From Motacilla alba alba (lineage: Eukaryota > Chordata > Aves > Passeriformes > Motacillidae): a stretch of 64,000 nucleotides of DNA. A model generated the notes under the pieces. The model ran no database searches, was not told where the DNA came from, and worked only from the letters and a program-made list of their open reading frames with translations. The position numbers were made by a program, and so were the translations under genes. The DNA lies in contig NC_052027.1 of the NCBI RefSeq assembly GCF_015832195.1, forward strand, positions 744,001 through 808,000, written 5' to 3'. Positions 43,449-54,944 of the stretch are shown one piece after another (position 1 is the first letter of the stretch; every line of letters begins with the position of its first letter).

Positions 43449-46051
43449 GCCGGTGGCTCCCGACCCCCCGCTCCCACCCGCAGGACTCCGGCAGACGGCT
43501 CCCAGGCCAGCCCGAGCTCCAGCTCCAGCTCTGGCTATAAACAGAATTAGCACAGATTGATTTTGTCAGGCTCCCGCAGTCTGGGTGACTGTGCTACTGA
43601 GGCACCACAACCAGATCCTATTAAGATTTCTTTTTTACAAAAACTGCAACATTTCCTCCAACTTCTTAACTCTCCTGGGCTAAACTTGGCTTTTCTCATG
43701 GATAAAGTGATTCTTATTCAAGTTTTATGACTTCTGAGAATTTTTCAATATGGGGATGAAGGTACCAGCTTTCCTAATTATGACCTTCAAATCCAATCTG
43801 TTTGCAAACAGAAGGAAATCAAAGCAGTCAGAACGTTATGAGCGCAGCTACACGCTCCCGTCAGGAAAATCTGCTAATATTTGCAGCTGAACACTAAGCA
43901 AAATGTTCTGCAGTACTCTGGCAACACTGACAGATCCAGGACACAGAAATGTGGAATATCCTGAGTGGGAAGGGACCCAGCAGGATCGCCCAGCCCAGCC
44001 CTGGCCCTGCACAGACATCCAAATCCCACCCTGGGCATCCCTGGCAGCCCATTCCCTGGGGAGCCTGGGCAGTGCCAGCACCCTCTGGGGGAAAACCTTT
44101 CACAATATCCAGCCTAAACTCCACAGAGACCAAAAAAGATCCCGGATTTCCAGTTATCCCAGTTTGCTAAACCACTGAAGTCTAAATCTCACAGTCTTTG
44201 GGAGAATTTGGCATAACTTAAGCAGTTTGCTGAATATTTCCAGCTAAGCTGGGGCAGACTCCACTCACACTTTGGATATGTTTTTAATGTGTTGTGCTTC
44301 ATTTTAAAACTTTTTCAGGAAGATTTAAAGACACTGTGGAAGGAGAGGCGAGAACAACAACTGGATTTGTTCTGCAAATGTGCTTTTCAAACTTCACTGG
44401 GTTTGGGCCTCCCAAAACAGCCCCAAACAGGACATGGCTCCCACATGGCTCCCACTGGGCTCTGTGTGTCCCCCCAGCATCCCATGATCTCTGCCAGCCC
44501 TGAACACCCCATGATCTCTGCCAGCCCCCCAAGCTCCCCTGAGCCCTCGGAGACCAGACACAGCTCCCTCCGCTCCCCAGCCAGGCCGTGGTGTCCCCCT
44601 GAGGGTGTCCCCCGGGCAGCAGTGTCACCAGCCAGACATCACTGCTGGCTTTTCAGAAACACTTGCTCTGCCGTGCCCCAGCAACTCAGACTATTTTGAG
44701 TGCAGTGCACAGAGTGCCCTGGAGTATACTGAAATACTGAAATATCAGTATTTCCCATGGTGTTCACCGGTTCACTGACAAAGACAGGATTTTAGCCCCA
44801 GGTACTTCCAAGATGGACATGTAGGAACCTCACGTGGAGCTGCAGCCCTGGGCAATGTTATCCCGAAACCCTCACTCAGCTCTTTCCTCATGCTCCAGAC
44901 AGGAGTCAGTGCTGTCTGTTCAGTCAAGGACTGATCCCACAGAGGGCTGATCATCTTCAGCTCCCATTAACTCCTCCTGCACACGAAGGTGTCCAGCATC
45001 TGCCAGGATAAAACTCATTATCCACCAAGGCTACACTACAAATATCCAATAAACTGGGGAACGCTATTAAACGCTGAAGGAGGGTAAAATGAGCCTGGGA
45101 AAAGAATGTCATCATGCAACAGGTTGCAAAGTAATTCCATGTATTATTTTGTGATGTACTTCAGCTTTACCCATTACATGCTCCGATTTCAAGGAGCAGC
45201 AGCGTTTCTGTGACAGATTTAGATGCTCCCACTGTGAGTTCAGAGCGTGCCTCCCCGGGTATTACTGGGCCCCCAGCAGAACCAGTCATTCTGCTGATGA
45301 GTTTTGTCACCAGTTCAGCCCCAGCACTCCTTTCTCACTTCCAACAGGACAAGGAACCACCGGTGCCAAAGGGATGGAGCCAAGGAACGCTGTGGATGCC
45401 TGGGTGGGCTCTGAGACAGTGCCGCAATCCTTGGCACGGCCCTGCCTCGCCAGGATAATGGAGCTGACAAAAGCATCATCCATAATTCAGATGAAATGAT
45501 CAATAAAAGTGGGGTTATTTTCAGAGAGGAAAGACAATCTCCCTTGTTTAAAGGCTGTTAGGCCGGGGGGGGATCATGTCCCTGATGGCTCTGCTGCGTT
45601 TCCCCACTCTGCTCCTGCACTAACTGCAGCAATCTGCAGCTCTGTGCAGCTTCCAGACACATCCTGAGCCTGGGCAGCTCAGGAGAGAGACAGTCTGCCT
45701 CCATCACGAGCCTCTCCCGAGTCACAGCTCATCATTAGCACTGGCAATTAGCACCAGGTATGGATCTGATTTTCCTCAAAGAAATTAATTTACATGAAAA
45801 TGGGGGGCGCTAATGAAACATCCGCGCTGCCGTGCTCTAATGCAGCAGCCAGCGCTCCTTACAGGACACAGACACAGATCCCACACGCTCCGCTGCTGTT
45901 CTGCTGAAGGGCGACGGCTCCGACAGCGAGCACAGCTCGGCCTCTCGCGAGCAGCCTATCCGTGTTAATTAACACACGCGTAATTACGGCAGCCTTGCTG
46001 GCCGCTGGTTCGGGTGGGCTGGCAGCGAGCCCGGAGCAGCATCTGCGCCGC
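43449..46051. other. GRM7 intronic unique sequence
   Basis: 43550-43900 and 45000-45200 are AT-rich unique sequence. 44470-44520 has a small duplication of CCCATGATCTCTGCCAGCCC. 44731-44754 is a short perfect hairpin (see findings). A CR1 fragment at about 43940-44140 is listed separately. No exon seen. Confidence 0.5.
43940..44140 (-). mobile_element. CR1-type LINE 3' fragment, minus orientation
   Basis: Antisense CR1 order: AGTGGGAAGGGACCCAGCAG, GATCGCCCAGCCCAGCCCTG, then CCCACCCTGGGCATCCCTGG, CAGCCCATTCCCTGGGGAGC and CTTTCACAATATCCAGCCTA. It lies within the GRM7 intron, so it is in the same orientation as the gene. Confidence 0.8.
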
Positions 46052-46270
46052 CGGGACATCCCCTGGCCATTGCCGGGACATCCCCTGGCCATTACCGGGA
46101 CATCCCCTGGCCATTGCCGGGACATCCCCTGGGCATTGCCGGGACATCCCCTGGCCATTGCCGGGACATCCCCTGGGCATTACCGGGACATCCCCTGGGC
46201 ATTGCCGGGACATCCCCTGGGCATTGCCGGCACCGCCGGGCTCGCCCCCGGTTCCCGGTGCCCGCAGCCG
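45900..46270. promoter_or_regulatory. CpG-rich intronic patch with a homeodomain-type palindrome
   Basis: The patch has clustered CpGs before and after a 22-bp minisatellite (GAAGGGCGACGGCTCCGACA, GCGAGCAGCC, ACACACGCGTAATTACGGCA, GCGCCGCCGGG, CCGCCGGGCTCGCCCCCGGT). Within it 45962-45975 is GTGTTAATTAACAC, a perfect 14-bp palindrome centred on TTAATTAA, followed by CGTAATTACG (45978-45987), another perfect palindrome. Both are typical homeodomain core contexts. An intronic enhancer or alternative promoter is possible but unproven. Confidence 0.38.
46052..46228. repeat. Minisatellite, 22-bp unit (CCGGGACATCCCCTGGCCAT)
   Basis: Eight copies of CCGGGACATCCCCTGGCCAT plus TG or TA, with GGGCAT for GGCCAT variants. 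Copies are near-identical. GGGACATCCC carries the GGGACA hexamer. It lies within the CpG-rich patch. Confidence 0.96.
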
Positions 46271-46597
46271 GGTAGGAAGGGAACACCCCGGCTCCTGCCT
46301 GCTGGCAAACAAAGCTGCCCCCGAGGCATCGCACCGTGTGACTGCCCTGGGGGAAAAGGGACACCTTTCACAAGAGCCTTCGGCACCTCCAGAAGAGGTT
46401 TCCTGTCGCAGTTAGAGACGAGCGCCCTTTCCTGCTAATTTGCCGCTAATTAGTGGCGAAGAGTGGCAATGCCAATGGAAGGAACGAGCAGGAGGGACAG
46501 CTGCGGGACACAGGCGTGCACAGCCAGGACCTGTGCACAGCCAGGACCTGTGGCACAGGCGCCACTCAGGCACAGGTGACCCCACAGAGGCACAGAA

Positions 46598-47470
46598 ACA
46601 CCGGGGCTGGAAAAACCTCCGAGATCAGCGAGCCCGACCTTCAGCTGGCACCACCACAGCTGGCACTGAGAGCCACAGCCACAGAACCTGGCACTGAGAG
46701 CCACAGCCACCATCCCTGAGGGCCACAGCCAGCACAGCTGGCACTGAGGGCCACAGCCACAGAACCTGGCACTGAGAGCCACAGCCACCATCCCTGAGGG
46801 CCACAGCCAGCACAGCTGGCACACAGGGCCACAGCCACCATCCCTGGCACTGAGAGCCACAGCCACCACAGCTGGCACTGAGGGCCACAGCCACCACAGC
46901 TGGCACTGAGAGCCACAGCCACCACAACTGGCACTGAGGGCCACAGCCACAGAACCTGGCACTGAGAGCCACAGCCACCACAACTGGCACTGAGGGCCAC
47001 AGCCACCACAGCTGGCACTGAGGGCCACAGCCACCACAGCTGGCACTGAGAGCCACAGCCACCACAACTGGCACTGAGGGCCACAGCCACAGAACCTGGC
47101 ACTGAGAGCCACAGCCACCATCCCTGAGGGCCACAGCCAGCACAGCTGGCACACAGGGCCACAGCCACCATCCCTGGCACTGAGAGCCACAGCCACCACA
47201 GCTGGCACTGAGAGCCACAGCAATTCCACCTGGCACTGAGGGCCACAGAACCTGGCACTGAGGGCCACAGCCACAGAACCTGGCACAGGGCCACAGCCAC
47301 CACAGCTGGCACACAGGGCACCTCGGCTGGTTTTTGGAACAGCCCCAGGGACGGGCACTCCACTCTCCCTGACCCCTCTCTCAGTGAGGAAGTTTTTCCT
47401 GGTTCCTGAGCTGAATCTCCCCTGGCACAGCCTGAGGCAGGTGCCCCTGGCTGTGTCACAGCTGCCTGGC
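46598..47470 (-). mobile_element. CR1-type LINE fragment split by an internal minisatellite, minus orientation
   Basis: The left part (46598-46640) reads GGGGCTGGAAAAACCTCCGA, GATCAGCGAGCCCGACCTTC, the antisense start of a CR1 3' end. After about 680 bp of tandem repeat the CR1 pattern resumes (47325-47470) with CTCGGCTGGTTTTTGGAACA, GGGCACTCCACTCTCCCTGA, TCTCAGTGAGGAAGTTTTTC and CTGAATCTCCCCTGGCACAG, in the order expected for the same element. So one insertion has been split by an expansion. Confidence 0.8.
46636..47316. repeat. Minisatellite grown inside a CR1 copy, about 24-28 bp unit
   Basis: About 25 units of CTGGCACTGAGAGCCACAGC or CTGGCACTGAGGGCCACAGC followed by CACCACAG, CACAGAAC or CACCATCC. 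Sub-types group into a higher-order order that is itself duplicated (46690-46850 resembles 47085-47190). The unit resembles the CR1 segment it sits in, and both flanks are the same CR1 element. Confidence 0.94.
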
Positions 47471-48904
47471 AGAAGTGCCCCTGCCATCACCCACAGCTGC
47501 AGCAACACCACCCTGACGGGGACAGCCCCCAGAGCTGCAGGTGACACCAAACACTGCTCCTTGGAGCACAGGAATTCATTCCTTCCCAGCAGTGGGGGCA
47601 CTGAGAGCCTACACCCACCCCTTCCAGAAGTGAGTAGCAGGATGGGGAACAGCTGCATCTCCGCGCCAGGAACGCATCAAAAACAAATACACAGAAGCAA
47701 AAATCCTCTTTGGACTTATGAGTTTCATCACTTGACTGCTTTTCATTATCTTGGGCACAGGTCACAGAGAAAGGAGCTCCCACGGCACCCCAGAGCAAGG
47801 CAGAGCTGTCAATACTGACTCAGAGCGAGATGTAATCACTTGCACTTCAATTTTATGCACATTTGTAACCTCTTCCATGCTTAAAGAGCAAAGATTTACA
47901 GTGCAAGAAATGAATTTTATTGCAGCCCCCAGGCATCCCAAGCTATCAAACACATGAAACATCATCTCAGCATTCCCAGCTCCGAGCAGGGACGGACATG
48001 GGGATGGCTCCGAGCCTGGAACTCCTGCTCTGATTCCCTCTGCAGTCACTGGGGCAGATAATTCTCAGCTCCTCTCTTTCATTTCCTTAATTCTGGCTTA
48101 GCAACCCATATCATTTGTGCCAGGCAGAGCAGAGGCTGATTATTAAATCCTACTTCTAGTCCATCTAAAAGCAAAATGGAGCTCCGTGGCTTTCCCTCGA
48201 TCTCTGCCAGAAAGACAGAGCTCTCCCCATGCTCTGCTGCCTTTAAATTGGGGAATTTAGATGAGAGCGAGATGAAAGCAACAGGCCTAAATGATTCTAC
48301 ATGCTTGCCCAAACCCCAACAAATGGAATGAAGCTTGGAGAAAATAATTTGAAATTTGGTATCTAAATGTAAATGGATTGTTCTTTCACATTTTGACATC
48401 TCTCTTGTTGTGCTGCCACAGTGTTCTGGCACCTTACCAGGTGTCTCAGTGGCTGCACTGCACAGAGCCATTGCACTGCCTGTGCTGCTGGGTCCCTCCA
48501 GCCTGGCCCTGAGGCTCTGATAGGAGCCATGGAGCATCCCGTTTGAATACCAGCATGCAAGTCAATTAAATAACAAATATAACATTAGGAGAGGTGTGCT
48601 CCTCCCTAAGGGCTCTGCAGGCTTCTCCTGTGAATTCTGTGCTCAGCTCCCCTGGCACTCCTGGTGCAGCAGCACAGCCAGGAGCAGCACTGGCATTCTG
48701 GTGTGGGACATTCCTCAGCACATCCCAGGCAGCACCAGGCAGGGCAGGGTGCTAAAAACATTCCTGCTGCTTCCTGACTGCAGATTTTCTGGGACACAAC
48801 CGCTCGGGGGGCAGCTGGTGATGAGCTGGGCAGGGCTGGATGTGCCAGCCACAGGACAGGCTCAGGTGCCACAATGCTCAGGTGATACCATCAGGGAGTC
48901 ACTG
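47471..48904. other. GRM7 intronic unique sequence
   Basis: Balanced, non-repetitive sequence, AT-richer at 47800-48600. No exon or transposon recognised. Confidence 0.5.
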
Positions 48905-49165
48905 AATTGTTGGAAAAGTCCTCCAACCATCGAGTCCAACCCTTCCCCAGCTCTGCCAAGGCCACCACTGCCCCACGTCCCCAAGTGCCACATCCACAGG
49001 GCTTTGAAACCCCCAGGGATGGGGACTCCACCCCTGCCCTGGGCAGCTGTGCCAGGCCTGGACAGCCCTTTCAGGGAAGAAATCTTCGCTGAGATCCAAC
49101 CTAAACCTCCCCTCGTGCAACTCAAGGCCATTCTGTCTCGTGCTGTGACAAGTGCTCTCTGACCA
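48905..49165 (-). mobile_element. CR1-type LINE 3' fragment, minus orientation
   Basis: One of the clearest copies: TTGTTGGAAAAGTCCTCCAA, CCATCGAGTCCAACCCTTCC, then CGTCCCCAAGTGCCACATCC, GGGATGGGGACTCCACCCCT, TTTCAGGGAAGAAATCTTCG and CCAACCTAAACCTCCCCTCG, in antisense order. It is 5'-truncated near 49165. Confidence 0.9.
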
Positions 49166-51808
49166 TCCCTGCATCCCTTCTGATGGGCACGGCCTTTGGG
49201 TTCTCCAGCAGGATAACTGGGGGGATTGTCCTTGGGAACCTCTGGAAACCCCAAAGCTGGCCAAGACTGTCAGGGCAGCACCAGGAGCAGGAGCAGAGAG
49301 CCAGAGCACCCTGCTCTGCACACCCTGGATAGCCTGGGTGTGCCTGCCTCACCTCGGGGTGTTCATTATTAATTGATAATGAAATCGTTACTTCAGCTCG
49401 TTAGAATAATGATGTTTATGCATGTGCATGCAAATGCCATGCTCAGAGCAGGGCTGGGCAGTGCTGCAGGAGTTTTTCCATCCGAGGAGCCCTCTCCTGT
49501 CTCTCATTTTACACAGATTCCACTCCTCAGTTCCTCATATTCTATCCAGAGCTACGTTTTACATTTAGGGCTCCCTTATTATTGTCCCTTTTAGGCACAG
49601 CCATTTCCCCTGCCTGTCACAGAGCCCCTGAGCACAGCCAGCCTGCAGGCCACAGAGAGTGAGTGACAGCACCCTGGGAGTGAGCCTGAGCTCAGGGGGC
49701 TGCCAGAATCCCACACGGAGCAGTGGGACGAGGAGCAATTACAAATATTCAACACCCCGGGTTCCTTTAATGAGCAGTGCTTGGAAGTTCCCAGAAGGAT
49801 TTCATGGGAGGGAAGAGCCCGAGCTCGCCAGCTCCCCAGGGCACGTGGGGTTTGAGGAAGGCTTTTTGTACAAAAGTCTGCTTGAGCCTCCAGAGCTTTC
49901 AGTAGCAGCAGCTCTCGGGTGTGTGGTTTTAATTCCTCAGGTTTGGTTACAATGGGAGAGCTGGGAACGCACCCGAGAGGAAGAGCAATAAAAGCACTTC
50001 TTGGATAAGATAATGGCATAATAACAGCATCAATGCAGGTCAAAGTGGCAATGATCTGACCCTCTTAGAGCCTAAGGCAGCGTGGGAGGGTTTGAGTACT
50101 AGAGTGTTTGCTTTGGTGTCCTGCAATGTGCTGGATGAGCCCAACCTGCTGGTGAACTCCTCTGTCCACAGGGGAAGGAACCTTAGCTCAGACATCACAG
50201 GGACAGCAGTTCCATCAGACCCACCCTGCACTGCAGCACAGAGCCAGACAGCTCTGACTTTGTCTCCGGGAGAATGATTCCTGTTCATTCCAGGGAAGCA
50301 GGCTTCCCCAGGGAATCCCAGAAAGCACGGCAAGCTCCTCGTGCCCATCACCCCCTCGCCCAGAATGATGTCCAGGTTGTTCTGTGCAGTCCCTGTGCAC
50401 AGGGCACCTCTCTGGAAAGAGGCAAGAAGGAATGGACTGTTGGAAAGCTGGGCATGTTTTCCTCTGTGTACAGAGAAATAATGGACTTGGGCTCACGCAC
50501 AGAGGGGACACAGACAGAGCTGCTGTGCTGGAAGGCTTTTCCTAATGCCACTTCCCTGACACTGCTCTCTGGACAGCAAATTCCAGCTGTCAACAAAGAC
50601 CAGCAAGAAGAAATCCTATGGAGCATAGCACAAGACATGCAGTTCCTATTTTCAGGACAGTGCAGTGGTGAACTGCCAGTTACCTCCAGCCCTCCAGCCT
50701 GGAGAGGGATTGCAACCCACGGAAATCCCACTGAACTCCTGCTCGAGACAAGGGCAAAGCAGCACCTGGGGATGTCAGCACTGCCAGCCCCAAAAATTTA
50801 CAGTGAAGTATAAACCAGAAAGGTAATGACTTCTTCTGCTGCCTCTGACACAATTTCCCTCTTGGACCAGGGAGCATTTTGGGTTTGTTGGGGTTTTCCT
50901 GCACTGGGCAGTAAGCTCAGACCCGGGGCCAGCTGCCCTTCCTGGGCAAAACACATCCCTGAGGAATGTCACCAAACTCCCACGGCCTCTGGCAGGAGCC
51001 ATCCTGTGGCAAGGGCTAAACTCTGCTCCTGTGAAGGACAGATGTGTGCCTGCATTAATTCCCAGGGGCTGTGACCAGGGGTGGGGTCACGCTGGGATGT
51101 CCCCAGACACCAGGCTGTGGAGTGCTCCGGTTTGTCCTTGGCCAGAGGTGGCACTGGCCACGTGTGAGCCACTCACCAGGCCAGTGCCAGCTCTGTGCAC
51201 ACAAGCACATCATCTATCTCTCTGGGCTGGTTCCTCTGCCAGCCTCAATGAGCTGCTCCTGCCGAGCTGCAGGGCAGATCTGCAGTGCCTGTGCTGACAG
51301 ACCCTGCTCCAGCTCCCAGGCTGGGCTCAGGGCTCAGGGATCAGCTCCTCCTGCCTCCCCTCTGCCTCGAGGGGTTACCAGGGGGGACCTCGGGAGATCA
51401 GTGCAGAGATGAACCTCCCACCGAGTCACACCAACACAAATGGTGTTGAGTCACACAACAGAGCCAGGCTGTTCATGGCCTGAAAACTCTGCAGGGCTTT
51501 GCCAGGAACAGAACTGTGGGATTGAGATTTTGAGTCAGGAAATAAGACTGATAGAGGAGGATTAGTTGTACCCTTCCAAATAAAAGCTAAAATCAACAAA
51601 GCACGGCACTGCTGAAGAACATCCATCTCAGGCACCTCTGGCTGTCTCCCTGTCTCCTGTTTGGCTGCATCTCTCCCCATCTCCTCCTTGTCTGTGCTTC
51701 AGATAAGAACTTCAGTGTCAGGGGAAGCTTGAGACTATCTGCCCCATCAGGATCAGGGGATGCACGGCAGGAAGGCTGATCACCACCTCCAGCCCTGAAG
51801 GATTGCAG
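49166..51808. other. GRM7 intronic unique sequence
   Basis: Balanced to moderately GC-rich. AT-rich patch 49360-49440 contains GTTTATGCATGTGCATGCAAATGCC, quoted here only for its ATGCAAAT octamer. No exon supported; overlapping frames on both strands are uninformative. Confidence 0.5.
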
Positions 51809-51975
51809 AGGGGCCCAGGCAGAGCTGTGCCTGTGCTCTCCCAGGACATGGGGGGACAGAAGTCCTGTCCCAGGCAGAGCTGTGCTTGTGCTCTCCCAGG
51901 ACACGGGGGGACAGAAGTCCTGTCCCAGGCAGAGCTGTGCTTGTGCTCTCCCAGGACATGGGGGACAGAAATCCT
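51809..51975. repeat. Minisatellite, 55-bp unit, three copies
   Basis: Three near-identical copies of CCCAGGCAGAGCTGTGCCTG, TGCTCTCCCAGGACATGGGG, GGACAGAAGTCCTGT. The last is degenerate. It contains GGGGACA and an inverted repeat GGACAGAAGTCC. Confidence 0.94.
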
Positions 51976-52489
51976 GCTCCGAGTGGAGGAGGACGTGGGG
52001 ATGGACCCAGGGGACAAAGGAGTCACTGCACAATCCTCACACCAATCCATCCCCAGAGCCTCACCTGCACCAGGTCACGTGGAGCTGGAAAGGTGCACAG
52101 GATCTTAGGAAATGTGTTTCCAAATGTTTATGAGATTATGGCAGGGAAGAAACAAACCCAACTCATATTCCTTAATTGGAGCCAGCGGTACAGAAAACCT
52201 GCTAATTCCAACTCCATTTCTACTGCTGCTGTGTGAATGCTGTGGACTGCAAAGATAACAAATGGAAGCAAATTATTTTCACCTGCTTAAAACAAAGTCA
52301 TTAACAGCACTTTGGTTATCTTACCTGGAAAGCCAGGCTCTGCAGAGAGCTGTTAGAGCCAAGTGTGAAAACAGTTTGCATGAAACATAATTAAAATTAT
52401 GACCTGAGCGATGGCTGAAACATCCCCAAGGAGGCCTGGAGTCAGAGCTGTTGGAAAACAATTCACCTCTGCCTCCTGACTGTGTTGCT
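51976..52489. other. GRM7 intronic unique sequence
   Basis: Unique, AT-richer at 52120-52420. No exon or transposon seen. Confidence 0.5.
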
Positions 52490-52860
52490 GAACTGGCTCC
52501 AGGGCGTCCCCAGTGCCTCGTCCCCAACCCCTGGGCACAACCAGGGCTCCGTGGCTGCCCTGCCCTCCAGCACTGCTGTGACCTGCTCCAGCACATCTTT
52601 ATTTCTCCTGCCATCCTGGGAGCTGTTGTGGGCTTCATCACCCTCGCAGGGAACAATTCCTTCCCAGTACCCCAGCTCACCCTGCCCTCTTGCAGTGGGA
52701 AGCCATTCCCCCCGTCCTGTCCCTCCAGCCCCTGGGAATATTCTCTCTCCACCTTTCCTGCCAGCCCCTCCAGGCTCCAGGAGGCCACAATTAGGTCACC
52801 CTGGAGCTTCTCTTCAGCACTCCCAGCTCTCCCAACCCTTCCATGGTTGTACAGTAATCA
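52490..52860 (-). mobile_element. CR1-type LINE fragment, minus orientation
   Basis: Antisense CR1 blocks: GGGAACAATTCCTTCCCAGT, CAGTGGGAAGCCATTCCCCC, CGTCCTGTCCCTCCAGCCCC, CAGCCCCTCCAGGCTCCAGG and ACCCTGGAGCTTCTCTTCAG. The segment before 52600 fits the pattern less well, so the left boundary is soft. It extends further toward the 5' side of the element than the other copies here. Confidence 0.82.
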
Positions 52861-54944
52861 CACAAGCAATATTTTCTTACTCACCCCCAGGAACTCCTCT
52901 CCCTTCCTGCCAGCTGGCCTGCTCCAGCTCCTTGGCAAAGAGTTGCAAGGAACAAACATCTTAACAGGAAAATCAAGAATGTTCATGAGGTGCAGAGAGA
53001 CTCAATTCACTGGAAAATGTATTCCTGGTGTACAGCTCTGTTACACGGTGTCTGACAAAATGACACTCTGAGCTGCGCTGGTAAACAGCCCAATTTTGCT
53101 GCAATCAACATTTAATTTTTTAGCAGAAAGTCTTGATTTCAAATACCCTGGAAATGTTTAACAGCTGATATTAATAAGAGCCCAGATTTAATGCAGGGCT
53201 CTTTATCCCGGGGACACGATAAGCATCGTGACAAGTGGTGTAACTATGGCAACTTTATCTTTCCTGTTTCTTTTAGCCCTGAACAGCAAGAACAGGCACC
53301 TCAGTGGATGCAGTGCCAGACTGCTCCCAGCCCAGAGCCAGAGCTCTGGGCCACTGAGGAGAAACTCAGCCAAACCTCACACCCCGGGCCCGGGCTGCCC
53401 TCCTTCCCTCTTCCCTGTCCCCACGGTGTGCTTCATGGGCATTTACGGGTGTTTCACTAACTCCCTTCCTTGTTCTTGCATTTTCCCCTATGGCTGGAAA
53501 AGAACCCCGCCTTTGCTCCCTGCTGTCAGAGGCCAAACAACCTCAGCCCGAAGTCCAAACACCTCTTTGGAGGGCCAGATTCCTCCAATGAACGCCACAC
53601 CTCTCTGGGCAATGCCACATTTCCTTCCCTGAGGGCAGCAAAGAGAAAGATGCTCTCCAGAGCTGCTGGGTGTGACAGCAGTGCCTGGGAGAGAGGGGCA
53701 CCCGAAACCCCAACTTCTGCTGGCTTGGATTTGCTGCTGCTTCCTGGCCCCCAGAAGCCAAACCAAGGCAGCACAAATCTGTTCTGCCTGCACTCTGAGA
53801 CAGCACAGCCCAAGAGCTCCCTCAGCCCAGCTCTGCTGCCAGAGAGAGAGCAGGGCTGTGCCTCGGCAGGAACTGAGATTTTTTTGCTGTTCCTACACAA
53901 CCTGAGCAGTTTTCTCCACACTTGCAATCACGCCCACCAGAAACTCCCTGGGTTTGTGTGTTTGAGAAATTAATTTTGCTGCAATATTGCTCGGGGTTTG
54001 TTCTCCTTTTCACCCCATCATTATGAGAATTTCCTTTTTGAAATCACTTGCCAATTTTTCAGTAGATCTATGAAAAATTTTCAATAGATCTATGAAGAAA
54101 ATGGCCCTTGCAGCCTCTGGTTCTGCTTCTGCTGCTGCTGCTGGGAGCTCTTTGCAGCTGTGAGCTGCTCCCCAAAGCTGGGTTCCAGTGAGTTCAGGGC
54201 TTCAGGGGGATGGAGGTGAGGCTGAGAAGTCAGACCTGATCTGCAGCTCCTTTCCTGAGGCACATCCCCAGCAGGGAGGGCATGGGAGGGAGCCTTGCAG
54301 GGAGCTGAGGCAGCACGGGCTGAGCCCTGACATTTGCCCTGCCTGGGAGAAAGGGAGGCTTTCGAAATCCATGGCAGATGGGAGAGCCAAAAGCTGTGTC
54401 TTTTCCCTGATATTACAATTTATAGATTTGACAGACTCTCCCTCAGAGCATGTAAGGAGTGATAAATTAGTCAGAGGCAGAACTCAGAGCTACTGAGAGT
54501 TTGTTAAGCAAAGAAGTGAGAGGGACTGCTCTGTGAGGTGCAGCTGTAGCTGCTCACTCCTCACCACGATTTCCCAGGGAAAAAAGACCACATAAGAAGA
54601 CAGAAAATGTGGAATGAACACTGAATACTTACACACCAACTAATCCTAATTTGTGCTCCCAGACATCCATCTACTACACAGCTTTTAATATCCCAGGCAC
54701 TTCTAGCTGTGAGTGTGTTTTTATTCACACATCAGACTCGAAGGTGATGGTTTAAGTGCCCTCAGAATTTCAATTTTAAAAAAGGAAACAGTCTGACACT
54801 TCCCTGCACATTACAATCTTGTATTGTGTAAAGTCATGAAAGGTGTGAGACAGTCTGCAGATAATTAATATGGGAGCTGGCAATATATGAGTGTACCACC
54901 AAAAGTAATTATTTTAGATGTAAAACAGAAAGCAACATGATCCC
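52861..54944. other. GRM7 intronic unique sequence
   Basis: AT-rich 53070-53270 and 54380-54940; GC-richer between. 54056-54098 has an 18-bp direct duplication (TTTTCAATAGATCTATGAA) in tandem. No exon supported. Confidence 0.5.

Noticed and set aside
42412..43553. Long frames (up to 326 codons) in both strands around the last GRM7 exon
   Set aside because: They translate the two GC-rich minisatellites. Only 42799-42848 in its own phase is supported by splice site, stop and homology.
46450..47658. 402-codon minus-strand frame with Cys/Trp/Leu repeats
   Set aside because: It is the translation of a minisatellite grown inside a CR1 element; the same array is open in other frames too.
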